DNA of 64,000 bases from Ectopseudomonas mendocina (GTDB taxonomy: Bacteria > Pseudomonadota > Gammaproteobacteria > Pseudomonadales > Pseudomonadaceae), in contig NZ_SCFY01000001.1 in assembly GCF_007049795.1 (NCBI RefSeq), positions 62,001 through 126,000 on the forward strand. The letters run 5' to 3'. A program made the position numbers and the translations under genes. This document shows positions 56,243 through 64,000 of the stretch, piece after piece (the first letter of the stretch is position 1; every line of letters begins with the position of its first letter). Below the pieces are notes generated by a model that saw only the letters and a list, made by a program, of their open reading frames with translations, made no database searches and had not been told where the DNA came from.

Positions 56243-57996
56243 GTACCGAACTGCAACTCGGCCAGCCGCGCATAGAGCGGGCTGCTTTCGATCAACTCGG
56301 CATGGCTGCCGATGGCAGCCAAACGGCCCTGTTCGATCACTGCGATGCGATCCGCTTGCTTCACCGTGGCCAGACGGTGAGCGATCACCAGCGTGGTACG
56401 CCCGGCCATCAGCGATGGCAGCGCCTGCTGGATCAGGTGTTCACTCTCGGCATCCAGCGCACTGGTGGCCTCGTCGAGCAGCAGGATCGGCGCATCGGCC
56501 AGCAAGGCACGAGCAATGGCCAGACGTTGACGCTGGCCGCCGGAAAGCCCAAGCCCGGCCTCACCGAGATGGGTCTGGTAGCCCTGCGGCAAACGCTGGA
56601 TGAACTCATGGGCGTGTGCCGCTCGCGCGGCCGCCTCCACTTCGGCCTGACTGGCATCCAGGCGGCCGTAGCGAATGTTTTCTTCGACCGAGCCGAAGAA
56701 CAGCGCGGGATTCTGTGACACCAGAGCGAAACAGGCGCGCAGCTCGCGCGGCTCGAGCTGATCGATCGGCACACCGTCGATGAGGATGCGCCCGCCCTGC
56801 GGGTCGAAGAAACGCAGCAGCAGGTCGAATAGCGTCGACTTGCCAGCACCGGACGGCCCCACCAGCGCCAGGGTTTCACCTGACGCCACCTGCAAATCGA
56901 TGCCATCGACGGCATAGCTGTCCGCGCGCGAAGGATAAGCGAAACGCACGCCCTGCAACTCGATACGTCCCTGCACCGGCTGCGGCAGATGCTGCGGCTG
57001 CTCTGGCGCCACGATGGCGTTACTGGCGCGCAATAGCTCGCCGATACGCTCGGCGGCGCCAGCCGCACGCTGCAACTCACCGATCACCTCGCTCAAGGTG
57101 CCGAACGACGAGCCGACGATCAGGCTGTAGAACACGAAGGCTGCCAGCTCACCGCCAGAGATACGCCCGGCGATCACATCCATGCCGCCGACCCAGAGCA
57201 TCACCCCCACCGCACCGAGTACCAGCACGATGACCACGGTGATCAGCCACGAACGTTGGGCGATACGCTTGCGCGCCACATCGAAAGCGGCCTCGGCCGA
57301 CTCACCGAAGCGTCGCTTGTCCTCGTTCTGATGGTTGTAGGCCTGCACCGTCTTGATCTGCCCCAGCGTCTCGCCGACGTAGCTGCCGACATCCGCCACG
57401 CGGTCCTGGCTCTGCCGCGACAGCGCGCGCACACGACGGCCGAACAGCAGGATCGGCGCCACCACCAGCGGCAGGGCCAGCAGGACGATGCCGCTGAGTT
57501 TGGGATTGGTCACCACCAGCAGCACGCTGCCGCCGATCAGCATGATCAGGTTGCGCAGCGCCATCGACAGCGACGAGCCAATCACCGATTGCAGTAGCGT
57601 GGTATCGGCGGTCAGCCGCGACTGGATCTCCGAGCTGCGATTGCTCTCGTAGAAGCCTGGATGCAACTCGATCAGGTGATCGAACACCCGCCGGCGGATG
57701 TCCGCGACCACCCGCTCGCCGATCCACGACACCAGATAGAAACGCGTGTAGGTACCGAAGGCCAACGCCAGTACCAGCACGAAAAACAGCAGCAGGGAGT
57801 GCCGAAGCGCTGCCGGAGATTGCGTGGCCAGGCCCTGGTCCACCAGCAGCTTGATGCCCTGGCCCATTGACAGGGTGATCGCGGCCGTGAACATCAGCGC
57901 CAGCAGCGCGCCCACCACTCGGCCGCGATAAGGCGCGATAAAGCGCCAGGCCAGACGCATGGCGCCACGCTGGCGAGAAGAAAGCATCGAGGTCAT
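56239..57996 (-). CDS. ABC exporter, fused membrane and ATPase domains (MsbA-like)
   Basis: This 585-residue half-transporter has six N-terminal helices (about residues 1-310) and a C-terminal ATPase. Walker A GPSGAGKST is at 380-388, the Q-loop is SQNPALFFGSVEENIRYG, the signature LSGGQRQRLAIARA and Walker B ILLLDEATSALD. It works as a homodimer exporting lipids, peptides or drugs; MsbA-like lipid export is possible but unproven. It overlaps the converging exporter gene by four bases and starts eight bases after the DoxX-like gene, with which it is probably cotranscribed. Confidence 0.9.
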   Translation of the reverse strand: MTSMLSSRQRGAMRLAWRFIAPYRGRVVGALLALMFTAAITLSMGQGIKLLVDQGLATQSPAALRHSLLLFFVLVLALAFGTYTRFYLVSWIGERVVADIRRRVFDHLIELHPGFYESNRSSEIQSRLTADTTLLQSVIGSSLSMALRNLIMLIGGSVLLVVTNPKLSGIVLLALPLVVAPILLFGRRVRALSRQSQDRVADVGSYVGETLGQIKTVQAYNHQNEDKRRFGESAEAAFDVARKRIAQRSWLITVVIVLVLGAVGVMLWVGGMDVIAGRISGGELAAFVFYSLIVGSSFGTLSEVIGELQRAAGAAERIGELLRASNAIVAPEQPQHLPQPVQGRIELQGVRFAYPSRADSYAVDGIDLQVASGETLALVGPSGAGKSTLFDLLLRFFDPQGGRILIDGVPIDQLEPRELRACFALVSQNPALFFGSVEENIRYGRLDASQAEVEAAARAAHAHEFIQRLPQGYQTHLGEAGLGLSGGQRQRLAIARALLADAPILLLDEATSALDAESEHLIQQALPSLMAGRTTLVIAHRLATVKQADRIAVIEQGRLAAIGSHAELIESSPLYARLAELQFGT

Positions 57997-58004
57997 GACA
58001 GGTC

Positions 58005-58411
58005 TCAGGGGTCAGCAGCCGAGGGCGCTTCAGCCAGCCAGGCCACTGCACACAAGGCCAGCGCAGCCAGATTGGTCGAAAGCGGATTGAACGCCTGAAT
58101 CAGCAGATGGGGGCTCAATAGCGCAACATCAAGCAGCAGCATCAGCAATACCGCGCCCGCGACCAACAAGGGCCAACGATGGCGACGCACCGTGAGCAGC
58201 AGGATACCCAGGAGAATCTCGGCCACACCGCAATGATCGCGATCACTTGTGGCGCGAACAACGGATGGTCTGGCAAGTGATGGGCCCCGATCATCGCCAC
58301 CTCATCAGGACTGAGCCAGAGAATCTTCGGTGCCAGCCCATGCCAGATGAAAACCAACGCCAAGGCCAGCCGAGCGAGCCAGGCGACCTGCGCCAGGCGC
58401 CGCTCAGTCAT
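58005..58411 (-). pseudogene. DoxX-like membrane protein, frameshifted
   Basis: Reading from the ATG at 58411 (MTERRLAQVAWLARLALALV) gives a DoxX-like start with WHGLAPKILWLSPDEVAMIG and continues to VIAIIAV. At about 58230 the frame must shift by one base to continue as AEILLGILLLTVRRHRWPLL through to the stop at 58005. Inserting one G in a short G/C run would restore a four-helix protein of about 135 residues. The lesion is either a genuine frameshift or a sequencing error. Both halves keep good membrane-protein codon use, so decay would be recent. It overlaps the upstream DCC gene by eight bases. Confidence 0.75.
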
Positions 58412-58841
58412 GCAGGAAACGCTCGGCATGGTCGGCGCTGGGCAGCAGGCAGACCTCATGCCGGCCGAACAGACGGTAGCGATTCAGCGCAATGCGGTCG
58501 TAGCTCCAATCGCGCAGCGGGCGCGGAATCAGACGCAGCCAACTGAGGCTACGCCAGGGCTGGGGCAAGCGGGCGAGGATGTGCAGCAACGCCGAGGAAC
58601 GTACATGCAAGCCGGCCTCGTCGATCAGCGCCATGGTGTCGAAGCGGTCGGTCGGCAGGCCGTACCAGGCCAGCAATGCCTGGCCCTGTGCCGACTGCAC
58701 CGAAGCCAGGCGAAACTGTCGCTGCCGGTCATGGCGAATGAGGAATCTCGCCCAGCCGTTGCAGAGCTTGCAGACGCCATCGAACAGGACGACACGCTCG
58801 CCTGCAGCAAGATTCGGCGGCAACGACTGCTGCTGCGTCAT
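58404..58841 (-). CDS. DCC-family thiol-disulfide oxidoreductase (DUF393)
   Basis: This 145-residue protein of the DCC/YuxK family is named for the DxxCxxC motif, here LFDGVCKLCNGW with D21, C24 and C27. It has a thioredoxin-like fold and a predicted redox role; substrates are unknown. The C-terminal RYRLFGRHEVCLLP block is also typical. Its start overlaps the DUF1287 gene by four bases. DoxX-like and DCC genes often occur together, which fits the order here. Confidence 0.88.
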   Translation of the reverse strand: MTQQQSLPPNLAAGERVVLFDGVCKLCNGWARFLIRHDRQRQFRLASVQSAQGQALLAWYGLPTDRFDTMALIDEAGLHVRSSALLHILARLPQPWRSLSWLRLIPRPLRDWSYDRIALNRYRLFGRHEVCLLPSADHAERFLHD

Positions 58842-59428
58842 TGGCCAGCCCTCGCCTGCTGCGCCAGCGGCCGGTAATGGCCAGTAATGCGGTAGGCGAA
58901 CAGAATGTCCTCCTCCTGCGTACCCCGGCCAATGTTGTGCAGCACCAACGGTGTGCCGGTTGCAGCCTGACGGTCGCTGACGATGCCGATGTGGGTGAGG
59001 CCGCGGCCCAGATCCCAGGTGACGATGTCGCCGGCCCGGTAGGCCGAGGCATCCTGTTTGACCGGCAGCGACCAGCCCTGGCGCTTGAACCAGGTCATCA
59101 GGTTGGGCACGCGGCGGTGGTCGATATTGCTGTCCGGGCGGCTCACCCCCCAGTGCTTCGGATAGACCGCGAAGTTGCCACGCATATCGCGATGTACCGA
59201 CTCCTGCAGATCCAGCCCCTGCTGGCGCAGCGCCCGGATCACCACATCGGTGCAGACCCCGGTGGCCATGGGCACGTCGCCGCCGGGATAGCTCAGCTTT
59301 CGGTAGGCCGGGTCATAGCTCAGCGTAACGCCAACCTGCTTGCGTGCATCCAGTACCAGCTTGTCCGCCTCGATCTCCTGCGCAGCAAAAGCCAGCGACC
59401 AGACCAGCAGCGCGATCACCATTCGCAT
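58838..59428 (-). CDS. DUF1287 exported protein
   Basis: This 196-residue protein has a short signal peptide (VIALLVWSLAFA, cut near residue 16). A DUF1287 domain follows, with CTDVVIRALRQQGLDLQ and GDIVTWDLGRGLTHIGIVSD. The Cys-His-Asp arrangement recalls NlpC/P60-type peptidases, so amidase or peptidase action on the cell wall is plausible, but that is inference. It overlaps the DCC gene (ATGA) and starts nine bases after the NAD-kinase-like gene, suggesting one leftward transcript. Confidence 0.85.
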   Translation of the reverse strand: MRMVIALLVWSLAFAAQEIEADKLVLDARKQVGVTLSYDPAYRKLSYPGGDVPMATGVCTDVVIRALRQQGLDLQESVHRDMRGNFAVYPKHWGVSRPDSNIDHRRVPNLMTWFKRQGWSLPVKQDASAYRAGDIVTWDLGRGLTHIGIVSDRQAATGTPLVLHNIGRGTQEEDILFAYRITGHYRPLAQQARAGQ

Positions 59429-59437
59429 ATCGATCTC

Positions 59438-60553
59438 CTATCGACTCAGGGGATACAGCAGTTCTTCCTTATAGCCAGCCCAGACCCGCACTGCGTCTGG
59501 AAAGGCATCGTCCAGCGTCACGTCGCCACTATCGGCCAGCAGCGGCCTTCCTTCCAGGGTCGCCAGCTTGCGCTTGGTCGCCACCACGCGCAGGCGCTCC
59601 AGGCCAATGGCACGCAACACGCGCGGGCTGATCTGCTGATTGCCGCGGCCGATGATATGGCCCTGGCCACCGATGGCGGTCACCAGCAGGTAAGTCGGAT
59701 GCCCAGCGACTAGGTCGAACAGCTCGGCTTCGTTGACATCACCAGCAATGACCTGACCGTCTTCGATCACATCGACGCCCAGCAACGTGGTTTCCAGCCC
59801 CAGGTTCTGTGCCAGGCCGTGCAAGGTCGAACCAGGGCCAAACACGTAACGGGCGCCAGGTTCCCACTCCGCCTCCAGCCAGGCGGCAAGATCCGCGAGC
59901 ACCAGTTCTTCGGACTCCATACCGCCCTGCTTGACCGACTGTACGTAACCACCTTCCTGCGGCACGCACAGCTCGCCATACCAGCGCGCGGTCACGCGCC
60001 CCTCACGTAAGGCGTTCTCGTCGATGTCGCGTACTTCGCCGCTGGCCAAACGAACCAGGCCACCTTCCACCAGTCGTGCAGTCAACTCGCCTGCTGCGCG
60101 CGGGCTGATGGCGTAGACGCCAGACTGAATCTTCACCCCGGCCGGAATGCCCAGTACCGGCTGCCCTTCCCTGACAGCCGCGCAGACATCGCGCGCAGTA
60201 CCATCGCCGCCAGCAAACAGAATCAACGCCACGCCAGCCTCCTGCAGTTGCTGCACGGCCCGGCGGGTGTCTTCTGCAGTGGTCGGCGGTGGGGCGACCT
60301 GCCCCAGCAGGCGATGCTCGAAGCCCATCTGCGCCAAAAGATCGCCACCCATGACGCCCGGATAACTGACGAACTCGATGCGTTCGTGCAGGCTCAACAA
60401 CTGCTCAAGCGCGATGCGCGTACGTTGCGCAGCTTTTGGCTCGACACCCAGAGCCAGCGCCTGCTCGGCCATGCCGTCGCTGCCCTTGAACGCTGCCGGG
60501 CCACCCAGGCCGGCCAGCGGATTGATGATCAGACCAATATGAAAACGCGACAT
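59438..60553 (-). CDS. ATP-NAD kinase family protein
   Basis: This 371-residue protein has the NAD-kinase/diacylglycerol-kinase fold signature GGDGT at residues 115-119 (ILFAGGDGTARDV) and the second conserved block IPAGVKIQSGVYAISPRAA. It is longer than classical NadK (about 295 residues) and belongs to the separate ATP-NAD kinase/AcoX-like group; the Pseudomonas homologue is annotated as ATP-NAD kinase. GAGGAA before the ATG at 60553 (MSRFHIGLIINPLAG) fixes the start. The in-frame extension runs through the 5' flank and is not supported. The substrate is not proven. Confidence 0.85.
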   Translation of the reverse strand: MSRFHIGLIINPLAGLGGPAAFKGSDGMAEQALALGVEPKAAQRTRIALEQLLSLHERIEFVSYPGVMGGDLLAQMGFEHRLLGQVAPPPTTAEDTRRAVQQLQEAGVALILFAGGDGTARDVCAAVREGQPVLGIPAGVKIQSGVYAISPRAAGELTARLVEGGLVRLASGEVRDIDENALREGRVTARWYGELCVPQEGGYVQSVKQGGMESEELVLADLAAWLEAEWEPGARYVFGPGSTLHGLAQNLGLETTLLGVDVIEDGQVIAGDVNEAELFDLVAGHPTYLLVTAIGGQGHIIGRGNQQISPRVLRAIGLERLRVVATKRKLATLEGRPLLADSGDVTLDDAFPDAVRVWAGYKEELLYPLSR

Positions 60554-60640
60554 GAATTCCTCGCTCCACACAGGCTGGCACGCAGCCTGCAATACGACTT
60601 TCGCAATGTGCTTTGTGACGGAGTTCCGCCGTCTTGGAAT

Positions 60641-60772
60641 CTGCTTAAAGTATCGCGAGCTAGAGCCAGGCAAGGCGAAATCGGGCGAAGAAGCGGAGTT
60701 TACGAGTAGTAAATGAGCTTTCTGAGCCCGATTTCAACGCAGCATGGCCGACGCGCAGCAGACTTTGAGCAG
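60641..60772. repeat. Long palindromic MITE-like repeat
   Basis: This 132-bp element is an imperfect palindrome from end to end. Ends: CTGCTTAAAGT (60641-60651) with ACTTTGAGCAG (60762-60772). Middle: GAAATCGGGC (60677-60686) with 60726-60735. Core: TTTAC (60699-60703) with GTAAA (60709-60713). It contains no gene. This form fits a non-autonomous mobile or REP-related repeat, similar to short interspersed elements I recall in Pseudomonas genomes. Confidence 0.65.
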
Positions 60773-60843
60773 GTTCCTGATTGTCACCGCGCCTTCATCT
60801 GGATGTCCCAGACTGGCGCACACCATTGATGAGGAGACAGGCC

Positions 60844-61017
60844 ATGAGCTTGCAAGACAACGCCGCCCAATGCCCCGCCACCGCGCAACAGCAGGAACCG
60901 GTGGGCGGTTTTATCATCGACGGCCAAGGCCGCGAAGTGCCCATTACCGAAGACATGATCCAAGAGGCGTGTGACGCCCTGGAAGAAAGTCGCCAGCGCG
61001 TCAGCCAGCAGGCATGA
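60844..61017 (+). CDS. Small PA1571-like protein (57 aa)
   Basis: This 57-residue acidic, soluble protein has a conserved-looking core VGGFIIDGQGREVPITEDMIQ and a Gln-rich N-terminus. GAGGAG precedes the ATG by about eight bases. A small protein of this type stands beside the ATP-NAD kinase gene in P. aeruginosa (PA1571/PA1572), and here too it is divergent from that gene, with the palindromic repeat between. Function unknown. Confidence 0.75.
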   Translation: MSLQDNAAQCPATAQQQEPVGGFIIDGQGREVPITEDMIQEACDALEESRQRVSQQA

Positions 61018-61026
61018 AGCTTACTA

Positions 61027-61051
61027 CGCCAGGCGCGCAATGCGCCTGGCG
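61027..61051. terminator. Terminator-like hairpin between convergent genes
   Basis: A 10-bp stem (61027-61036 with 61042-61051; GCCAGGCGC arm) with a GCAAT loop lies between the converging small gene and msrB. CCCGTTTC follows; the T run is poor. Confidence 0.5.
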
Positions 61052-61057
61052 CCCGTT

Positions 61058-61453
61058 TCAATCGCGTGGCACCAGCTTCAGCGACAGCGAGTTGATGCAG
61101 TAGCGCAACCCGGTCGGGCGTGGGCCATCGGGGAACACGTGCCCCAGGTGCGCGTCGCATTTGGCGCATTTGACTTCGATGCGATGCATGCCATGGCTGT
61201 AATCGTCGAGGCTGGCAATCACCTCGTCATTGATCGGCTGAAAATAGCTCGGCCAACCGCTGCCCGAGTCGTATTTCGCGTCCGAGTCGAACAACGCCTC
61301 GCCACAGCAGGCGCAGTGGTAGATGCCAGGGGTTTTGCTGTCGTGATAAGCGCCGGTGAACGGCCGCTCAGTGCCACCCAGTCGGCAGACATGAAACTGC
61401 TCGTCGGTCAGCTCTTCGCGCCAGCTATCCAGGGGTTTGTCGACTTTATCCAC
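61058..61453 (-). CDS. msrB: Peptide methionine (R)-S-oxide reductase
   Basis: This 131-residue zinc-containing MsrB repairs methionine-R-sulfoxide in proteins. Zinc ligands are C47 and C50 (CACCGEALF) and C96 and C99 ([10 protein letters not shown]). The catalytic cysteine is C119 (RYCINS), and GWPSY is at 66-70. The chosen start is a GTG ([15 protein letters not shown]) ten bases after a strong AGGAGG; no ATG gives a family-like N-terminus, and the frame upstream is non-coding. It is divergent from alaA. Confidence 0.93.
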   Translation of the reverse strand: MDKVDKPLDSWREELTDEQFHVCRLGGTERPFTGAYHDSKTPGIYHCACCGEALFDSDAKYDSGSGWPSYFQPINDEVIASLDDYSHGMHRIEVKCAKCDAHLGHVFPDGPRPTGLRYCINSLSLKLVPRD

Positions 61454-61731
61454 GAACGGAGTTCCTCCTCGGTAATGGGCGATACGCGGCGTTGCAGGCT
61501 GCACCAGCGCCTGGTGGCAACCGCTGCCAAAGCGAGCGGTGTGCGACTGCTCGGTCACTGTGCATCCTGTGGCAGGCCAGAAAAAAGCCGGGCGGATACC
61601 TTTGCCGCGCTCAGGGCGCCACGTATGATTCGACCCCAGTCTGTCACCCGCGTTACAGGCTGCCAAGATTCCCCGTCGAGAGAATTTTGCAGCGTATTTG
61701 CGTGGGCTCTCCTTAGCTCGGGATTCCTTAC

Positions 61732-62943
61732 ATGCAGGTCAGCAAATCGAACAAGCTCGCCAACGTCTGCTATGACATTCGCGGGCCGGTGCTCAAGCAC
61801 GCCAAGCGTCTGGAAGAGGAAGGCCACCGCATCCTCAAGTTGAACATCGGCAATCCGGCGCCGTTCGGTTTCGAGGCCCCTGAAGAGATCCTCCAGGACG
61901 TCATCCGCAACCTGCCCACCGCGCAGGGCTACAGCGACTCCAAGGGTCTGTTCAGCGCACGCAAGGCGGTGATGCAGTACTACCAGCAGAAGCAGGTCGA
62001 AGGCGTCACCATCGAGGACATCTACCTCGGCAATGGCGTCTCCGAGCTGATCGTGATGGCCATGCAGGCGCTGCTCAACAACGGTGACGAAGTGCTCATC
62101 CCGGCACCCGACTATCCGCTGTGGACCGCTGCCGTGGCGCTGTCCGGCGGCAAGCCGGTGCACTACCTGTGCGACGAACAGGCCGGCTGGTTCCCCGACA
62201 TCGCCGACATGCGCGCCAAGATCACACCGAACACCAAGGCCCTGGTGCTGATCAACCCGAACAACCCCACCGGCGCGGTGTACTCGAAGGAAGTGCTGCT
62301 GGATATCGTCGAACTGGCGCGCCAGCACAACCTGGTGATCTTCTCCGACGAGATCTACGACAAGATCCTCTACGACGACGCCGTGCACATCAGCACCGCT
62401 TCGCTGGCCCCGGACGTGCTCTGCCTGACCTTCAACGGCCTGTCCAAGAGCTACCGCGTGGCCGGTTTCCGCTCTGGCTGGGTGGCCATATCCGGGCCCA
62501 AACACAGGGCGCAGAGCTACATCGAAGGCCTGGATATCCTGGCCAACATGCGCCTGTGCGCCAACGTGCCAAGCCAGCATGCGATCCAGACCGCGCTCGG
62601 TGGCTACCAGAGCATCAACGACCTGGTACTGCCCAACGGCCGCTTGCTGGAACAGCGTAATCGGGCCTGGGAACTGCTCAACGATATTCCAGGGGTCAGC
62701 TGCGTCAAACCAATGGGCGCGCTGTACGCCTTCCCGAAGATCGACCCGAAGGTCTGCCCGATCCACAATGACGAGAAGTTCGTCCTCGACCTGCTGCTTT
62801 CCGAGAAGCTGCTGATCGTCCAGGGCACCGCTTTCAACTGGCCGTGGCCGGATCACTTCCGCGTGGTCACCCTGCCCCGCGTCGATGACCTGGAGCAGGC
62901 CATCGGCCGCATCGGCAACTTCCTCAAGGGATACAGCCAGTAA
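61732..62943 (+). CDS. alaA: Alanine aminotransferase AlaA-type (class I PLP)
   Basis: This 403-residue PLP enzyme of fold type I has the PLP lysine at K239 in [16 protein letters not shown]. Other conserved blocks are [24 protein letters not shown] and [12 protein letters not shown]. The sequence is of the AlaA group, the glutamate-pyruvate transaminase that makes alanine. The intergenic region to msrB (61454-61731) holds the divergent promoters, not resolved here. A small gene follows after six bases and is probably cotranscribed. Confidence 0.93.
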   Translation: MQVSKSNKLANVCYDIRGPVLKHAKRLEEEGHRILKLNIGNPAPFGFEAPEEILQDVIRNLPTAQGYSDSKGLFSARKAVMQYYQQKQVEGVTIEDIYLGNGVSELIVMAMQALLNNGDEVLIPAPDYPLWTAAVALSGGKPVHYLCDEQAGWFPDIADMRAKITPNTKALVLINPNNPTGAVYSKEVLLDIVELARQHNLVIFSDEIYDKILYDDAVHISTASLAPDVLCLTFNGLSKSYRVAGFRSGWVAISGPKHRAQSYIEGLDILANMRLCANVPSQHAIQTALGGYQSINDLVLPNGRLLEQRNRAWELLNDIPGVSCVKPMGALYAFPKIDPKVCPIHNDEKFVLDLLLSEKLLIVQGTAFNWPWPDHFRVVTLPRVDDLEQAIGRIGNFLKGYSQ

Positions 62944-62949
62944 GCCGAC

Positions 62950-63396
62950 ATGGACCTGCAGATCGACGACTTCTACAAGGACGCCGCCAGCGGCCTGCTC
63001 ATGCTCTACCAGGCCTTCCCGCGCAAGATGGCGCTGTACGTGGAAGACCTGATCGGGCGCGAGGAGCCGGATGAGTTCGGCCTGCCGAGCAAGCGTCACC
63101 AGGCCTGCCTGGGTGCGCTGCTGTGGCTGGCCGAAGAAGGCTATCTGCGTTTCGAGTCGACCATCGCCTATGACGCACTGGATCAGGCCGTGTTGACCGA
63201 GAAGGGTTTTCTGCGCCTGTCGCGCGCGATTCCCCATGCCCTGCGCGAAGGTGAAGTGTTGCCGCCGAGCGTGCGCCGCGTCCATGCCACACTGGCCTTT
63301 CAGCTGCGCGAGGCCCTGGCCCAGCAGCACGGTGAGCGCACTGCCCGCCTCACTCGCCTGCTGTTCGAGAGCACGTTACACGGCCAAGAGACATAG
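62950..63396 (+). CDS. Conserved hypothetical protein (148 aa)
   Basis: This 148-residue soluble, largely helical protein begins MDLQIDDFYKDAASGLLMLY. It has a winged-helix-like middle (LPSKRHQACLGALLWLAEEG and LRFESTIAYDALDQAVLTEK). It has no signal peptide and no catalytic motif. The block pattern suggests a small DNA- or protein-binding fold, but I do not recognise the family. It follows alaA by six bases, so it probably shares its transcript, and precedes htpX. Confidence 0.7.
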   Translation: MDLQIDDFYKDAASGLLMLYQAFPRKMALYVEDLIGREEPDEFGLPSKRHQACLGALLWLAEEGYLRFESTIAYDALDQAVLTEKGFLRLSRAIPHALREGEVLPPSVRRVHATLAFQLREALAQQHGERTARLTRLLFESTLHGQET

Positions 63397-63413
63397 TTTG
63401 AAATAGTCGCTGG

Positions 63414-63443
63414 TTGAAAGCCCCATGTGGGCGCCCTTATATA
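63414..63443 (+). promoter_or_regulatory. Promoter candidate of htpX
   Basis: TTGAAA (63414-63419) is followed after 17 or 18 bases by TTATAT/TATATA (63437-63443), a good sigma-70 match. CCCCATGT (63421-63428), the heat-shock -10 consensus, lies inside, with TTTGAA 18 bases upstream, a spacing too long for a typical sigma-32 promoter. Confidence 0.6.
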
Positions 63444-63490
63444 GCCGGCATTACTCGTACGTCTTTCCCCGTGAGGAGTCCGTTCACACC

Positions 63491-64000
63491 ATGATGCGCA
63501 TTATGTTGTTCTTGGCCACCAACCTGGCGGTTCTGGTTATCGCCAGCATCACCCTCAAACTGCTGGGGGTCGATCGGTTCACCGGCCAGAACCATGGCAG
63601 CCTGCTGATTTTCTGCGCCGTGTTCGGTTTCGCCGGCTCGCTGGTCTCGCTGTTCCTGTCCAAGTGGATGGCGAAGATGAGCACCGGCACGCAGATCATC
63701 ACCCAGCCGCGCACCCGTCACGAACAGTGGCTGCTGCAGACCGTCGAGGAGCTGTCCCGTGAAGCCGGCATCAAGATGCCGGAAGTCGGTATCTTCCCGG
63801 CCTACGAGTCCAACGCCTTCGCCACCGGCTGGAACAAGAACGACGCGCTGGTCGCCGTCAGCCAGGGTCTGCTCGAGCGCTTCTCGCCTGATGAAGTGCG
63901 CGCGGTGCTGGCCCACGAGATCGGCCACGTGGCCAACGGTGACATGGTCACCCTGGCACTGATCCAGGGCGTGGTGAACACCTTCGTGATGTTCTTCGCA
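63491..64000 (+). CDS. htpX: Membrane protease HtpX (3' end outside window)
   Basis: These are the first 170 residues of the HtpX zinc metalloprotease, an inner-membrane heat-shock protease that degrades misfolded membrane proteins. Two N-terminal helices (about residues 3-22 and 38-57) are followed by the cytosolic part, with [13 protein letters not shown] and the zinc motif HEIGH at 142-146. The family is about 290 residues long. An AGGAG lies 12 bases upstream of the first ATG; a second ATG follows directly. Confidence 0.93.
   Translation, partial: MMRIMLFLATNLAVLVIASITLKLLGVDRFTGQNHGSLLIFCAVFGFAGSLVSLFLSKWMAKMSTGTQIITQPRTRHEQWLLQTVEELSREAGIKMPEVGIFPAYESNAFATGWNKNDALVAVSQGLLERFSPDEVRAVLAHEIGHVANGDMVTLALIQGVVNTFVMFFA

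Noticed and set aside
63397..63428. Sigma-32 promoter for htpX as a firm feature
   Set aside because: The TTTGAA to CCCCAT spacing is 18 bases, whereas the known range is about 13-17 with 13-14 preferred.

Overview
The window is a 64-kb stretch of GC-rich gammaproteobacterial chromosome. It most resembles a Pseudomonas of the mendocina/oleovorans/aeruginosa kind. The evidence is the monomeric isocitrate dehydrogenase, a 531-residue isocitrate lyase, a fused nuoCD inside a complete 13-gene nuo operon, a MuxABC-OpmB-type pump, a MucR-type MHYT-GGDEF-EAL protein, REP-type palindromes, and gene order familiar from P. aeruginosa. No phage, integrase, transposase gene, CRISPR array, rRNA or tRNA was seen.

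Layout. 1-9.5 kb holds the 3' part of idh, then nudJ-mnmA-hflD, an EamA transporter, purB, roxA and a short run of acetyltransferase, DUF7931-like and secretin-domain genes. 9.5-11.8 kb holds aceA with a long, structured control region. 11.8-13.2 kb is a low-density stretch with a decayed gene and a possible 45-residue secreted protein. 13.2-28.0 kb is the nuoA-N operon (respiratory complex I), closed by a terminator and a REP palindrome. 28.1-32.3 kb holds a trans-aconitate-type methyltransferase, a lone TRAP solute-binding protein with a sigma-54 promoter, and mucR. 32.4-41.4 kb (minus strand) is the muxA-muxB-muxC-opmB efflux operon. 41.7-48.5 kb (minus) holds tpx, tamB, tamA and an acetyltransferase. 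48.6-58 kb mixes xthA, a PstS/OmpA fusion, a TerC protein, a START-domain protein, a YkgJ-type Cys-rich protein, a 3-hydroxyisobutyrate dehydrogenase homologue, an exonuclease, ppnP, an RhtA-like exporter and an ABC exporter. 58-64 kb holds a frameshifted DoxX-like gene, DCC and DUF1287 proteins, an ATP-NAD kinase family protein, a palindromic MITE-like repeat, msrB, alaA and the start of htpX.

How the genes work together. idh and aceA are the two enzymes at the isocitrate branch point (TCA cycle versus glyoxylate shunt), and nuo re-oxidises the NADH made by the cycle. The Tam proteins and Mux pump serve the envelope. Tpx, MsrB, XthA and HtpX deal with oxidative or proteotoxic damage.

Most of the window is core genome and no obviously new multi-gene system stands out. 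The parts most worth a second look are regulatory or small: the palindrome-flanked sigma-54-driven dctP beside mucR, the 26-bp palindrome and leader of aceA, the hairpin-rich leader of the TerC gene, the 130-bp palindromic element at 60.7 kb, and the small or broken genes near 12 kb and 58 kb.
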